Notes: generated by a model not told the origin, from the sequence alone. A stretch of DNA of 64,000 nucleotides from Fibrobacter succinogenes (GCA_902762795.1 CACWPM010000003.1:108567-172566), one strand, 5' to 3'; counted from the first letter of the stretch, positions 25,720 through 35,153 are shown. Numbers and translations: made by a program.

Positions 25720-27228
25720 ATGCGCAAGTTTGCTCTTTTACCCTTGTTTTTAGGTCTTTCTCTCGCTCAGCACTCGTTTGCCCAGGTGAGAGATTTGTTC
25801 GCTGAATTTGAAGAAGAGACGAAGGCTTCTACAGCCTCTGTTCCAGCGAGTTCGGCTTCGGTTGTCCCAGCCAGTTCTGCGGTGGTTGTCCCGGCGAGTT
25901 CCTCAGCTAAGGCAACGGCAAGTTCGGCATCCAAGAAGTCGAAGGGAAAATCTTCTAGCAGTATTGCTGTTTCTAGCTCGTCCGAATCGCTTCCGTCGAG
26001 TTCATCGATTGTTGTATTGAGTTCGTCTTCTGATGCGGTTTTGCCGCCTGTTTCGGTCAGCTCTTCATCAGTTGCTCCGGTGGAACAGAATCCTTCTGTT
26101 GCGGACTCGAGTGCTTCTGTTGCAGTTGCTGATACTTCTGTGCTGGATTCCGCATCTCGCGATTCGCTCATGCGCAAAGCCGCTATTGAGGAAGCTGAAA
26201 AAGTTCGTGCCCTCGCTGATTCTTCACGCCGAGCGGATTCCCTTGCGCAAGCCCAGGCCGCAGGTCTCATGAATGTGAGTAGCAGTTCCGTTGCCGCATC
26301 GTCTAATAGCTTGAGCCGCCGCGATCTTCTAGGACCGGTGAAGGTTTCCAAAGTGAACGGCATTGATGAAATGAAAGGTCGCTACAAGAACCCGCGCAAG
26401 GCTTTATTCCTTTCTCTGTTGGTTCCCGGTGTGGGACAGATGTATGTCGGAGGAAAGACGTCCACGTATGTCCGTGGTGGTGTCTACATGGCTTTGGAAG
26501 TATTCATGTGGAGCGGTTGGGGGTATTTCTCCATTTACAAGTATAATCAACAGGTCCGTAAGTATGAAAAATTTGCGAAGGAACATTACTCGATTGGACG
26601 TTATGAAAGTTCCATGCGCGAACTCTATGATGCTGCCGGTAGTTCATTGAATGCCAAGGAATTCAACAACCGTTATATGGGTACCCGCAAATCGTTCTGC
26701 GAAGCCATCTATGGCAATGCAGGAAAAAATCACTGCTATGTCCAAGGGACCTTGTTTGATGAAGACCAAAGCCATCGTGCGCTTTTTGAAAAGGATAAAA
26801 AGCTTGGCGATGAAATGAGCTACTTTGCTGATAAGGTTGGCCGTGGCTTTGATAAGGAATCCGAATTGTTCCAGTTGATTTCCGAAGGTGCTTATGTGCT
26901 TGGTTGGGATGATGTGGATGACGTGTCTGCCAGTACGCTTAACTTGGGTGAAGCAGAAGTTGTTTCGCTAGGTGAATCGGATCGCCTGAAAAAGTATCGT
27001 TCCATGCGTCGTGATGCTAATGATTATGCTGACATGCAGGCGTGGTTCATCGGCGGCTTGATCTTGAATCACATTGTTTCCGCCGTTGATGCTGCGCTCA
27101 CAGCACATGCCCATAACAAGGTTCTCTACGAAGAAGATCTTTCTTGGTACGATCGTTTGCATTTTGATAGCGGCGTGTCTTTCAAGGATTCCTTCGGTTG
27201 GATGGTTCGTGCAAACTGGGGATTCTGA
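25720..27228 (+). CDS. Envelope protein with Ser-rich linker and DUF5683-type domain
   Basis: 502 residues. Signal peptide (MRKFALLPLFLGLSLAQ), then ~160 residues of Ser/Ala/Val low-complexity linker (VVPASSAVVVPASSS, SSSSIAVSSSS), typical of Fibrobacter surface proteins. From about 220 comes KNPRKALFLSLLVPGVGQMYVGG, the DUF5683 signature (Pro-Gly-x-Gly-Q-hydrophobic hairpin), and a second membrane helix near the end (WFIGGLILNHIVSAVDA). It overlaps the next, related gene (TGATG), so the two are coupled. Confidence 0.7.
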   Translation: MRKFALLPLFLGLSLAQHSFAQVRDLFAEFEEETKASTASVPASSASVVPASSAVVVPASSSAKATASSASKKSKGKSSSSIAVSSSSESLPSSSSIVVLSSSSDAVLPPVSVSSSSVAPVEQNPSVADSSASVAVADTSVLDSASRDSLMRKAAIEEAEKVRALADSSRRADSLAQAQAAGLMNVSSSSVAASSNSLSRRDLLGPVKVSKVNGIDEMKGRYKNPRKALFLSLLVPGVGQMYVGGKTSTYVRGGVYMALEVFMWSGWGYFSIYKYNQQVRKYEKFAKEHYSIGRYESSMRELYDAAGSSLNAKEFNNRYMGTRKSFCEAIYGNAGKNHCYVQGTLFDEDQSHRALFEKDKKLGDEMSYFADKVGRGFDKESELFQLISEGAYVLGWDDVDDVSASTLNLGEAEVVSLGESDRLKKYRSMRRDANDYADMQAWFIGGLILNHIVSAVDAALTAHAHNKVLYEEDLSWYDRLHFDSGVSFKDSFGWMVRANWGF

Positions 27229-27935
27229 TGCGCATCGTTCTTGCCATACTGCTTGCATCGGTCGCTGCTTTTTCGCAAATTGTGGTGAGCGTTGATCAAA
27301 ATGTCTATAAGAACAGCGATAAGAATGTTTTCTTGGCTGTTGGTGCGTCGGCGCTTTTGCCGGGCATGGGCGAACTTTATCTGGGCGAACAGAAGTTCGT
27401 GCGTCCGTTTGTGTGGACTGATCTTGCCTTGTGGGTTGCCGCTATTGGATCTTACGTAGTGGGGGACCGCTATGTGACGTCCGCGCACAATTATGCGGTG
27501 CGCCATGCTGGCTTTACGGGAAACAAGAATGTTTCCATATTGAATACGGTTGGCGCTTATCGCAGCCGTTCTGGTGTGTTCGGGCAAAATTCTTCGCCGG
27601 ATATGAACGAAGACTACAATCAGGCGATGATACGTTCGGATAAGAAAGTGGATGAAGAATTTTCAAACGATATCCAGTGGGATTGGGGGAGTTCCGATAA
27701 TCCTGAAACAACTGCGCATATTGAAGAATTCAAGAGTCGTATGCGTCATTACCGTGTGAGCCGCATTGTATTTCAGGTGACTGTTGGTGCGTTAATCTTG
27801 AACCGCGTTGTTTCCATGATTGATGCGTGGCGCATTTATCGTGCAACCTCTACGAATTCTTTTTCTAACCGTGTGCAGTTCGAACCGGAATTCTATCAGG
27901 ACGGCGGTGCGCTCTTCATGAACGTGAAGTTTTAA
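27228..27935 (+). CDS. DUF5683-type envelope protein
   Basis: 235 residues from the ATG at 27228 inside the upstream stop (TGATG); the longer frame from 27198 lacks a signal peptide at its start. Signal peptide MRIVLAILLASVAAFSQ, then FLAVGASALLPGMGELYLGEQK (compare GVGQMYVGG in the preceding protein), a membrane helix, and a final helix VGALILNRVVSMIDAWR. It is a shorter relative of the gene before it, without the Ser-rich linker. Function unknown. Confidence 0.65.
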   Translation: MRIVLAILLASVAAFSQIVVSVDQNVYKNSDKNVFLAVGASALLPGMGELYLGEQKFVRPFVWTDLALWVAAIGSYVVGDRYVTSAHNYAVRHAGFTGNKNVSILNTVGAYRSRSGVFGQNSSPDMNEDYNQAMIRSDKKVDEEFSNDIQWDWGSSDNPETTAHIEEFKSRMRHYRVSRIVFQVTVGALILNRVVSMIDAWRIYRATSTNSFSNRVQFEPEFYQDGGALFMNVKF

Positions 27936-28058
27936 TTAGGTTTTAGGTTGTAGGCTATAGGGGGGTAGGAATAATACCTTTTAACGCAACCGATTCGACA
28001 TTTTATTCATCTAAGTATTGAAATCTACGTTTTCGAATAATGGCAATGCTGTAACGAT

Positions 28059-28100
28059 AATCCTAAGACCTAACACCTATTACCTAACACCTAGTTACTT
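28059..28100. repeat. CCTAAC/ACCTATT degenerate tract before the RND operon
   Basis: Imperfect repeats of CCTAA(G/C)AC and ACCTA run to within 3 bases of the ATG at 28101; a related tract in the reverse sense (TTAGGTTTTAGG) lies at 27937-27965. Confidence 0.55.
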
Positions 28101-29198
28101 ATGAAACATCTTCTTCTAATAGCTCTCTCTTCTTTCGTTCTTGTTGCTTGCGGTGGTAATAACGATTCCACTAAGGGGGCGGGTGCTCCTAATGGCAAAG
28201 GTAGTGGTGGTAAAAAGGGCGGAGCCCAGCGGGTGCTGAATGTCGAAGGTTATGTGGCAGAACTAGGTTCGCAAGGAAAAGTTTTCCAGACAATGGCGAC
28301 TCTTGTGCCGAAGAACAGTGTTTCGCTTTCGGCGGCGACATCGGGTCGGTTGGTGAGCCTTACGGCGAAAGATGGTGCGGTTGTAAAAAAAGGCTCTCTC
28401 CTTGCGAAGATTGACGATTCTGAACTTCGAGCACAGCTTAAACAGGCGGAATCAAACAAAATGCTTGCGGAGCAGAAAGAACAGCGCGTGCGCAATCTTT
28501 TTGAAAAGAATGGTGCGACCAAGCAGGATTTGGAAGCTGCCGAGGCTTCGCTCAAGTCCGCGCAGGCTAGTGTCGAACTCATTCGCGCTCAGCTTACAAA
28601 GACCGAAGTCCGTGCGCCTTTTAGTGGCAAACTCGGTTTTGTCGATGTGTCCGTAGGCGCCTGGCTCAATTCGGGTACGCCGATTGCGGAACTCAGCGAA
28701 GTGGACCGCCTAAAGGCGAAGTTTGCACTTCCGCAACGGTACGCTTCTGTTATCAAGGTGGGTGACAAGATTAATCTCAAGGATTCGGAACGCAATGTTG
28801 AAAAGGTTGGTGTTGTTTCTGCGCTCGATGCCGTGATTTCAGAAAGTAGCCGCACTCGTCGCGTAATGGTGGATGTCGATAACGCGAAGGGTGAACTTAT
28901 TGCAGGTAGTTTTGTGAGCGTGAATGTCGCTATGGAAGCGAGTAACGTGCAGAGCTTTACTATCCCGTCGGAAGCTATGATTCTTGACAGGGAAGGCGCT
29001 TACGTGTTTGTATGCCAAGGTGGCAAGGCTAAGATTAAGCATGTCACGACGGGACTTCGCACGCCGATGTCTGTGCAGGTGCTTTCGGGCCTTGACGTTG
29101 GCGATACGGTAATAGTCTCAGGCATTGTGAGCCTTCGCCCAGGTGCCGATGTAAAGATTAAGGGACTCCGCCATTCGATCAATTACGAGGTAGAGTAA
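28101..29198 (+). CDS. RND efflux periplasmic adaptor (membrane fusion lipoprotein)
   Basis: 365 residues with lipobox LVAC (Cys17) and a Gly/Lys-rich linker. Order of an HlyD/AcrA-type adaptor: lipoyl half-motif (SAATSGRLVSLTAKDGAVVKKGSLLAKIDDSEL in parts), a coiled-coil hairpin (about 110-160, KQAESNKMLAEQKEQRVRN), second lipoyl half (VRAPFSGKLGFVDVSVGAWL), beta-barrel, and membrane-proximal domain. Its stop overlaps the ATG of the RND pump by one base. No outer-membrane TolC partner lies in the window. No Shine-Dalgarno is visible. Confidence 0.9.
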   Translation: MKHLLLIALSSFVLVACGGNNDSTKGAGAPNGKGSGGKKGGAQRVLNVEGYVAELGSQGKVFQTMATLVPKNSVSLSAATSGRLVSLTAKDGAVVKKGSLLAKIDDSELRAQLKQAESNKMLAEQKEQRVRNLFEKNGATKQDLEAAEASLKSAQASVELIRAQLTKTEVRAPFSGKLGFVDVSVGAWLNSGTPIAELSEVDRLKAKFALPQRYASVIKVGDKINLKDSERNVEKVGVVSALDAVISESSRTRRVMVDVDNAKGELIAGSFVSVNVAMEASNVQSFTIPSEAMILDREGAYVFVCQGGKAKIKHVTTGLRTPMSVQVLSGLDVGDTVIVSGIVSLRPGADVKIKGLRHSINYEVE

Positions 29199-32100
29199 TG
29201 AGCGTAAGCCAGCTCTCCGTCCGTCGCCCAGTCCTCATGACTGTAATGGCGCTTGTCATTCTGTTGCTCGGTTTTTTTGGGCTCAGCTCTCTTGGTATTC
29301 GTGAATACCCGAACGTCGACTATCCCTTGATTCAGGTGCGTACTTCTTACCCGGGAGCAAACGCAGCCGTTGTCGAAGCGGAAGTCACCGAAATTTTGGA
29401 AGCGTCCATCAACAGTGCGTCCGGTATCAAGGCGCTGACTTCGACGAGCCGCGACGGATTCTCTTACATCAGCATCGAGTTTGAAACGGGCATGGACCTG
29501 GAAGCGGCTGCAAACGAAATTCGCGACCGCGTAAGCCGTGTGCGTCGCCGCTTGCCTGACGATGTTGATGAACCGACCGTTTATAAGTCCGATAGCGATA
29601 ATGACCCGATTTTGATGGTGAGTCTTGTGAGCGACAAGCTCGATCCGATGGAAGTTTCGGAAATCGCGAACAATCACGTGAAAGAACGCTTGCAGACGAT
29701 CAACGGCGTTTCCGAAGTGGCTATTTGGGGCGAAAAGCGTCCGGTGGTGCGCTTGTGGATTGACCCCATCCGTATGCAGGCTCTGGGTGTCTCAGGCGCG
29801 CAGATGGCGGCGGCGTTGAAGCAGGGCAACCTCGAACTCCCTTCCGGTTCCATTGAAGGAAGTGAAACGACTCTTTCAATCCGTACGCTTGGGCGAATTC
29901 TCGACCCGAAATCGTTTGGCAATATTGCGATTAAAACTGCTACCGATGGAACTGTTATCCGTATTTCTGACGTAGCGGACATTCATTACGAACCGAAAGA
30001 TACGCGTACGGGCTTTAGGCGTAACGGCAAGAACTCGATTACGCTTGCGCTCATGGCGCAGCCGGGCAGTAACCACGTTGAAATAGCAAACGAGTTTTAC
30101 AAGCGCGTCGAAGATATTCGCCGTGAAATTCCTGAAGGCGTGGAATTGCTATACGGTCGCGATACTTCGATTAATATTCGTGCATCCATCAAGGAAGTGG
30201 TGGAGACCATCTTTATAGCGTTTTTGCTAGTGATTGCAATTATCTTCGCGTTTTTGCGCGAAAGCCGTACGACGTTTATCCCGATGGTCGTGGTGCCGGT
30301 GTCTGTTATCGGTAGCTTCTTTGTGCTTTATCTTTGCGGGTTCAGTATCAACGTGCTCACGCTCTTGGCGATGGTCCTTGCGATTGGGCTTGTCGTGGAT
30401 GATGCGATTGTGATTGTGGAAAACATTTACCACAAGATTGAAGGTGGCATGACGCCTAAGCAGGCGGCTGTTGCCGGGACGAACGAAATCTTTTTTGCGG
30501 TGATTGCGACATCTGTCGTATTGATGGCTGTGTTTGTGCCGGTACTTGCTTTGGGAGGTACGACAGGGCTCTTGTTCCGTGAATTTGTGGCGGTGATGAT
30601 CGGGACGGTGTTCCTTTCGACGCTTTGTGCACTCACGCTTTCGCCAATGCTTTGTTCTAAATTCTTGAAACGCCAGAAACAGGGATGGTTTTTCCGCGTC
30701 ACGGAACCGTTCTTCGAATGGTTTAATGCTTTCTATTCACGCTTGTTGGGTGGATTCCTCAGAATGCGCTTGCTCCTGTTCCCGGTTGTGGCGGTGCTTT
30801 TCTTTGCGGCGTACTACTGCTTCAACAACATGAGTAGCGAAATGGCGCCTACCGAGGATGCGAATGCGGTCATGGTGAACATGAGCATGCCCGAAGGCGT
30901 GAACCTTTCGCGTACAAAGCGGATGGCCGACGAATTTGTCGATGAAGTGACTTCGATTCTCGATACGAACGAGTACACGGAATTCCAGGCCGGTGCATGG
31001 AACGCCGGTAACTCGAGAATGCGTTTGTTCTTGAACGACGATAAGAAAGCGCGCCGCCCGCAGAGCGAAATTGCCCGTGCAATCCAGGTTCTCGGTAACG
31101 AATATCCGGATTTGCGCGTGATGGTGTTTGAACCGCAGAGTATCAGTACGCAGCGCGGCGGGCTCCCGGTGCAGTTCGTGCTCCAGGCCCCGAACATCGA
31201 AGTGCTGCGCGACCTCGTGCCAAAATTTGAAGAGGCAGCAAGCAAAAGTCCGGTATTCAGCGTGGTGAACAGCAACTTGCGTTTTACCAAGCCGGAGCTC
31301 CACATCGAAATTTTGCGCGACAAGGCGAACGAGGAAGGAGTCTCGGTGAACGATATTGCGCAGGCGGTGCAGCTTGCGATTAGCGACCAGACTTATGGCG
31401 ATTACTACAAGGATGGCCGCCAGTACGATATCATTGGCGCTGTCGGTTACCAGTACCGCGATACGCCGGAAAATCTCTCGATGCTCACGGTCAAGAACGG
31501 CAAGGGTGAGCTGGTGAGCCTGGACAACTTTATTACGTACAAGGAACAGTCCGCATCGCCGTCGCTCCCGCGTTACAACCGCTTTAGCGCGGCGACCATC
31601 CAGGCGGGGCTTGTGCCGGGCAAGACGATTGGCGACGGCGTGGAAGAGATGCGCCGCATTGCGAAAAAGCTCTTGAAGGATTATCCGAGCGTGAGCACGA
31701 CTTTGAGCGGTTCATCGAAGGAATTCGAGGAAAGTTCTTCGGGCTTGTACGTGGTGTTCTTGCTTGCGCTTGCGCTAGTGTTCCTGGTACTTGCGGGGCA
31801 GTTCGAAAGTTTCCGTGCGCCGTTCGTGATTTTCTTTACGGTGCCACTTGCTTTGGCTGGCGCTCTTGTGAGTTTGTACATAACCGGGCAGACGCTCAAC
31901 ATCTTTAGCGAAATCGCGCTGATTCTATTGATTGCGCTTGTGACGAAGAATGGTATTTTGATTGTGGAATTTGCAAACCAGATTGCCGAGAATACGGGTT
32001 GCGGTAAGCTTGAGGCGGCTAGGCTCGCGGCGGAACGCCGCTTTCGCCCAATCCTCATGACGAGCCTTTCAACGGTATTGGGCGCGGTGCCGCTCATCAT

Positions 32101-32254
32101 GACCGGCACGCCTAGCCGCATTGCGATGGGTATTGCAATTGCTGGCGGCCTTACGTTCGCAACGTTCATGTCGCTCTTCATTGTGCCTGCCGCATATAGC
32201 TTCTTTGCCGGAAAAGTCGAAACCGTCCGCAGTGACGCAAGCAAAATGGCGTAG
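29198..32254 (+). CDS. RND efflux pump inner-membrane transporter (AcrB/MexB type)
   Basis: 1018 residues, normal for the family. Twelve membrane helices with two large periplasmic loops. The proton-relay aspartates are in GLVVDDAIVIVENIYH and the relay lysine in LIALVTKNGILIVEFANQ. The start SVSQLSVRRPVLMTVMALVILLLGFFGL is typical. It exports hydrophobic or toxic compounds using the proton gradient, together with the adaptor encoded immediately before it. Substrate cannot be told. A GGACC/GGTCC hairpin follows. Confidence 0.95.
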   Translation: MSVSQLSVRRPVLMTVMALVILLLGFFGLSSLGIREYPNVDYPLIQVRTSYPGANAAVVEAEVTEILEASINSASGIKALTSTSRDGFSYISIEFETGMDLEAAANEIRDRVSRVRRRLPDDVDEPTVYKSDSDNDPILMVSLVSDKLDPMEVSEIANNHVKERLQTINGVSEVAIWGEKRPVVRLWIDPIRMQALGVSGAQMAAALKQGNLELPSGSIEGSETTLSIRTLGRILDPKSFGNIAIKTATDGTVIRISDVADIHYEPKDTRTGFRRNGKNSITLALMAQPGSNHVEIANEFYKRVEDIRREIPEGVELLYGRDTSINIRASIKEVVETIFIAFLLVIAIIFAFLRESRTTFIPMVVVPVSVIGSFFVLYLCGFSINVLTLLAMVLAIGLVVDDAIVIVENIYHKIEGGMTPKQAAVAGTNEIFFAVIATSVVLMAVFVPVLALGGTTGLLFREFVAVMIGTVFLSTLCALTLSPMLCSKFLKRQKQGWFFRVTEPFFEWFNAFYSRLLGGFLRMRLLLFPVVAVLFFAAYYCFNNMSSEMAPTEDANAVMVNMSMPEGVNLSRTKRMADEFVDEVTSILDTNEYTEFQAGAWNAGNSRMRLFLNDDKKARRPQSEIARAIQVLGNEYPDLRVMVFEPQSISTQRGGLPVQFVLQAPNIEVLRDLVPKFEEAASKSPVFSVVNSNLRFTKPELHIEILRDKANEEGVSVNDIAQAVQLAISDQTYGDYYKDGRQYDIIGAVGYQYRDTPENLSMLTVKNGKGELVSLDNFITYKEQSASPSLPRYNRFSAATIQAGLVPGKTIGDGVEEMRRIAKKLLKDYPSVSTTLSGSSKEFEESSSGLYVVFLLALALVFLVLAGQFESFRAPFVIFFTVPLALAGALVSLYITGQTLNIFSEIALILLIALVTKNGILIVEFANQIAENTGCGKLEAARLAAERRFRPILMTSLSTVLGAVPLIMTGTPSRIAMGIAIAGGLTFATFMSLFIVPAAYSFFAGKVETVRSDASKMA

Positions 32255-32266
32255 GGCTGTGGGCAC

Positions 32267-32284
32267 GGACCTTGCGGTCCTTTG
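32267..32284 (+). terminator. Weak terminator after the RND pump gene
   Basis: GGACC-TTGC-GGTCC followed by TTTG; a short stem. Confidence 0.4.
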
Positions 32285-32413
32285 AGCTTAATGTAATAGA
32301 AAAACTCAAGGTTTTGCTGAATAATGCTATTAGAAAACGAGATCATGAGAAAAACTCATAGCTCATACCTCAAAGCGAAGCGTGCCGAAAGGCGCTATGC
32401 GCCGACCCCATGC

Positions 32414-32692
32414 CTACTTCACCAGCTGGAACACTTTCTCGTCTTCGCGGCTCATGCCATAGCGGGTGCGGAGAATTTCTTCTTTGTACAGCGAGTCTGT
32501 CTTCAGTTTTTGGATAAGTTCTTCCCGTTCTTCGAGAACTTTGCTTAACGAATCAATCTGCTTTTGGTAGAGCTCGATTTCTTTTGCTATTCTACGCTGC
32601 TCTGGAATGCTGTCCTTGCCGAACAGCAGATGGAACACCAGGAACGCAAATGCGATCACGGTGGCAATTCCAATGAGAAGTCGTAAGTGCAA
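32414..32692 (-). CDS. FtsB/DivIC-type septum formation initiator
   Basis: 92 residues: a short cytoplasmic start, one membrane helix (LIGIATVIAFAFLVFHLLFG), a coiled coil (about 35-70, rich in Leu/Glu/Lys), then LRTRYGMSREDEKVFQLV, which is the conserved end of the family (RE.YGM...GE.V). Such proteins link cell-wall synthesis to division through FtsL/FtsQ. It starts 4 bases after the end of dprA, so it is cotranscribed with it. Confidence 0.85.
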   Translation of the reverse strand: MHLRLLIGIATVIAFAFLVFHLLFGKDSIPEQRRIAKEIELYQKQIDSLSKVLEEREELIQKLKTDSLYKEEILRTRYGMSREDEKVFQLVK

Positions 32693-32696
32693 CTAA

Positions 32697-33608
32697 TTAT
32701 GCTCCGTTAAAATAGAATTGGAAGTTGTCCTTTGATGTGACTAGACCAGATATTTCTAGCTCCGTCAATATAGCTAAAAGTTCTGGCGCCTTAAAGTCAA
32801 ATTCTTGCTGAAGTTCTGAAAAAGTTTTGCGGAACCCTTTATAATGCTCGAATATTTTTTGCGCATTGGTCGAAAGTTGTACTCCACATGTCGCGAGTTG
32901 CTCCATTTTAGCCTTTTCGAGTTGCGGAATTCCTGCGACGGACGGCAAACTTTCGGGGACGAATACGGGCTTGGCTCGACCGCTGTCAAGGAGTGCGTTT
33001 GTGCCGCTGTAGAGTTCGCTGTCGAAATTGCCGGGAATGGCGAGAAGTATTTTTCCTTCGTCCTGGCAGAATTGTGCGGTGAGGAGTGCGCCTCCCTTTT
33101 TACGGCTTTGGATGACAAGCGTTGTTTGCGAGAGTCCGCTGATGATGCGGTTTCTGGCGATGAAGTTTCCCTTGTAGGCGGGGGTTTCGCCTTCGTACTC
33201 GCTTAATAGGGCTCCTCCGGCATCGATAATACGGTTAGCGAGGACGCTGCGCTCTCCATCGAGTTTGGTATCTAGGCCTTGTCCCAGGACGGCTATTGTT
33301 GGAATACCGGCTTTGAGTGCTGCTCGGTGGCAAAAACTGTCGATGCCTTGCGCTAGCCCCGAAATGACTACGGCATTTGTTCCCTTGAGCGAATTGACGA
33401 GCCGCCTACAGAGTTCCTCGGCTGATGAGGACGGGCGGCGCGTGCCGACCATGGCGATTCCGATTTTATCAGCGGAGGGGAGTGTGCCCTTATAAAAAAG
33501 CTGTTTGGGGCAGAACTTGGATGCACCAAGGAGGAGCGGATAATTGTCGCGGGCGAGTTTACGGTAGGGGGCGCTGTATACAGGTTTCGTTTCCATTTTT
33601 TTTGTCAT
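32697..33608 (-). CDS. dprA: DNA processing protein DprA/Smf
   Basis: 303 residues. The Rossmann-like core shows IGIAMVGTRRPSSSAEELCRRL, VISGLAQGIDSFCHRAAL, FIARNRIISGLSQTTLVIQ and KGGALLTAQFCQDEGKILLAIPGNF, all DprA landmarks; a C-terminal winged-helix-like region follows (about 235-300). It loads RecA on incoming single-stranded DNA during transformation. An N-terminal SAM domain seems absent or very short. First gene of a unit with the FtsB-like gene. Confidence 0.93.
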   Translation of the reverse strand: MTKKMETKPVYSAPYRKLARDNYPLLLGASKFCPKQLFYKGTLPSADKIGIAMVGTRRPSSSAEELCRRLVNSLKGTNAVVISGLAQGIDSFCHRAALKAGIPTIAVLGQGLDTKLDGERSVLANRIIDAGGALLSEYEGETPAYKGNFIARNRIISGLSQTTLVIQSRKKGGALLTAQFCQDEGKILLAIPGNFDSELYSGTNALLDSGRAKPVFVPESLPSVAGIPQLEKAKMEQLATCGVQLSTNAQKIFEHYKGFRKTFSELQQEFDFKAPELLAILTELEISGLVTSKDNFQFYFNGA

Positions 33609-33770
33609 GCCCGTATTTTGTCATGCTCGTACGGAGCGTGCGTTTGGGGTTTTAAAATAAGATGAGGATATAAGAAACGATAAAAATAACGGTATAATAA
33701 CGGTGTAACTAATTTACTGAATTTATTGTGTAAAAACAAGAGGACGCGTTTACTTTCTATCTTTTACCGC

Positions 33771-34571
33771 ATGAAGTATACATTTAATGATCTTGTCGAT
33801 ATCATGGCGCGTTTGCGCTCGGAAAATGGATGCCCATGGGACCGTAAGCAGGATACGCATTCGCTGTTGCCGTATTTGGTCGAGGAAAGTTGTGAATTTA
33901 TCGATGCTGCACAAGAAGGTGACAAGGAGCACATGTGCGAGGAACTTGGCGATGTGCTATTCCAGGTGATTTTCCATTCGCAGGTTTGCAAGGAACAAGG
34001 CGATTTTTCGATTGACGATGTGATTCAGGGCTTGTGCGAAAAGATGGTGCGTAGGCATCCGCATGTTTTTGGTGATGCTCAAGTCGATAACGCTAACGAT
34101 GTCAGCCGCCGTTGGGAACGCATCAAGGCTCAAGAAAAGAACAACATAAAGCATGCGGGCGAGTCTATTATGGATAAGGTAAGCAAGAGCATGCCGACTC
34201 TTGCGCGTTCGCAAGATATTATTCGTAGGGTGGCTAAAGTGGGCTTTGATTGGGGTGAGGCTGCTCCCGTATTCGACAAGGCGCAGGAAGAATTTGCGGA
34301 GTTTAGGCGTGAAATGGAAAATGTTACGCCCGAAAATGCGAATATAGACCGCCTTGAAGATGAGTTCGGCGACATTATGTTTAGTTTGGTTAATGTGGCG
34401 CGCCATTGCGGCTTCAATGCCAACATTGCCTTGCAGCGTGCGAATAACAAGTTCGAAAAGCGCTTCCGCGAAGTGGAACGCCGTGTTAAAGAACAAGGTA
34501 AAGAAATCAAGGACGTGGGCCTTGAAGGTTTGCAAAAACTCTGGAAAGAAGCAAAGCGTAAAAGCTATTAG
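33771..34571 (+). CDS. mazG: Nucleoside triphosphate pyrophosphohydrolase MazG
   Basis: 266 residues from the ATG at 33771 (MKYTFNDLVDIMARLRSENGCPWDRKQ); the longer frame from 33726 has no family sequence. Two MazG domains: the first has the EESCEF...EELGDVLFQVIFHS metal site, the second EEFAEF...DEFGDIMFSLVNVARH. It hydrolyses NTPs to NMP and pyrophosphate. TATCTT lies 7 bases before the ATG with no ribosome site, so the mRNA may be leaderless. Confidence 0.93.
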   Translation: MKYTFNDLVDIMARLRSENGCPWDRKQDTHSLLPYLVEESCEFIDAAQEGDKEHMCEELGDVLFQVIFHSQVCKEQGDFSIDDVIQGLCEKMVRRHPHVFGDAQVDNANDVSRRWERIKAQEKNNIKHAGESIMDKVSKSMPTLARSQDIIRRVAKVGFDWGEAAPVFDKAQEEFAEFRREMENVTPENANIDRLEDEFGDIMFSLVNVARHCGFNANIALQRANNKFEKRFREVERRVKEQGKEIKDVGLEGLQKLWKEAKRKSY

Positions 34572-34574
34572 GTG

Positions 34575-34645
34575 TTAGTTTTTTGTAATTGTGCCGTAGG
34601 CGCCTAACTAACCTAATCCCTATAGCCTACAACCTATAACCTATC
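34575..34645. repeat. CCTAAC/CCTATA degenerate tract after mazG
   Basis: GGTGTTAG on one side and CTAACTAACCTAATCCC-TATAGCC-TACAACC-TATAACC on the other; same family as the tracts at 6552, 28059 and 61700. Confidence 0.55.
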
Positions 34646-34733
34646 TCTACTCCAATTTGGAATGTTCTTTTTGGGAACTTCTTTTTTTGAAAAATTTTGT
34701 TCACACTCGAAATTTGTGTGCTATATTATTCTC

Positions 34734-34850
34734 GTGGCACCAGTAAATTCTGGTTCTGAGACGGGAAGCCGGATCGAATCGCGGAGTAGAACTTACTAAT
34801 GTTACGTTATTATTAGAGTTCCGCGAGTTTCCTTGCGGGACTCTTCTTTT
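34734..34850 (+). ncRNA. Candidate small RNA with its own promoter and terminator
   Basis: TATATT at 34722-34727, with TTCACA 16 bases upstream, predicts a start near 34734. A 12-bp terminator stem (34816-34827, 34832-34843) and TTCTTTT end it at about 34850. Inside are an ACCAG/CTGGT hairpin and a CGCGGAGT segment (near 34777) that can pair with the 5' arm of the terminator. No protein-coding gene follows on this strand. A five-codon ORF (ATG at 34799) precedes the terminator. It did not match the RNA families I could recall. Confidence 0.45.
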
Positions 34851-34888
34851 GTGCGAATTACTGTGTGTGTGCTAACCTCAAACATAAA

Positions 34889-34916
34889 GACCTGCAACTT
34901 CCGTTGCAGGCCTTTT
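34889..34916 (+). terminator. Terminator-like hairpin
   Basis: CCTGCAAC-TTCC-GTTGCAGG followed by CCTTTT, 40 bases after the candidate small RNA. Confidence 0.6.
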
Positions 34917-34939
34917 AAACTTTCGGGCCTTTCGCATTT

Positions 34940-35096
34940 TGCGGTCGTATTTGTGAGCAAAAAAGAGCCCCCCGGTATTAACCGAGGGCTTCTTGCGAGA
35001 GGAACGGCAGTGACGTAATTTCTAACTTAAGTCTAGCCGTTCCGGTCGTATTTGTGAGCGATAAAAAAGCCCCCGGTATTAACCGGGAGCTTTTTA
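34940..35096. repeat. Duplicated terminator cassette downstream of fusA
   Basis: The order CGGTCGTATTTGTGAGC, A-run, (A)GCCCCCGGTATTAACCG, GCTT occurs twice (about 34941-34992 and 35044-35096). The copy at 35063-35096 has A6 before and T5 after the stem, so on the minus strand it is a good fusA terminator. Confidence 0.7.
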
Positions 35097-35153
35097 GCGA
35101 GAGCGAGGGGCTGAAGGAGTTATTTAGCCTGCTTTTAGCCCCGAGCGATCGTG

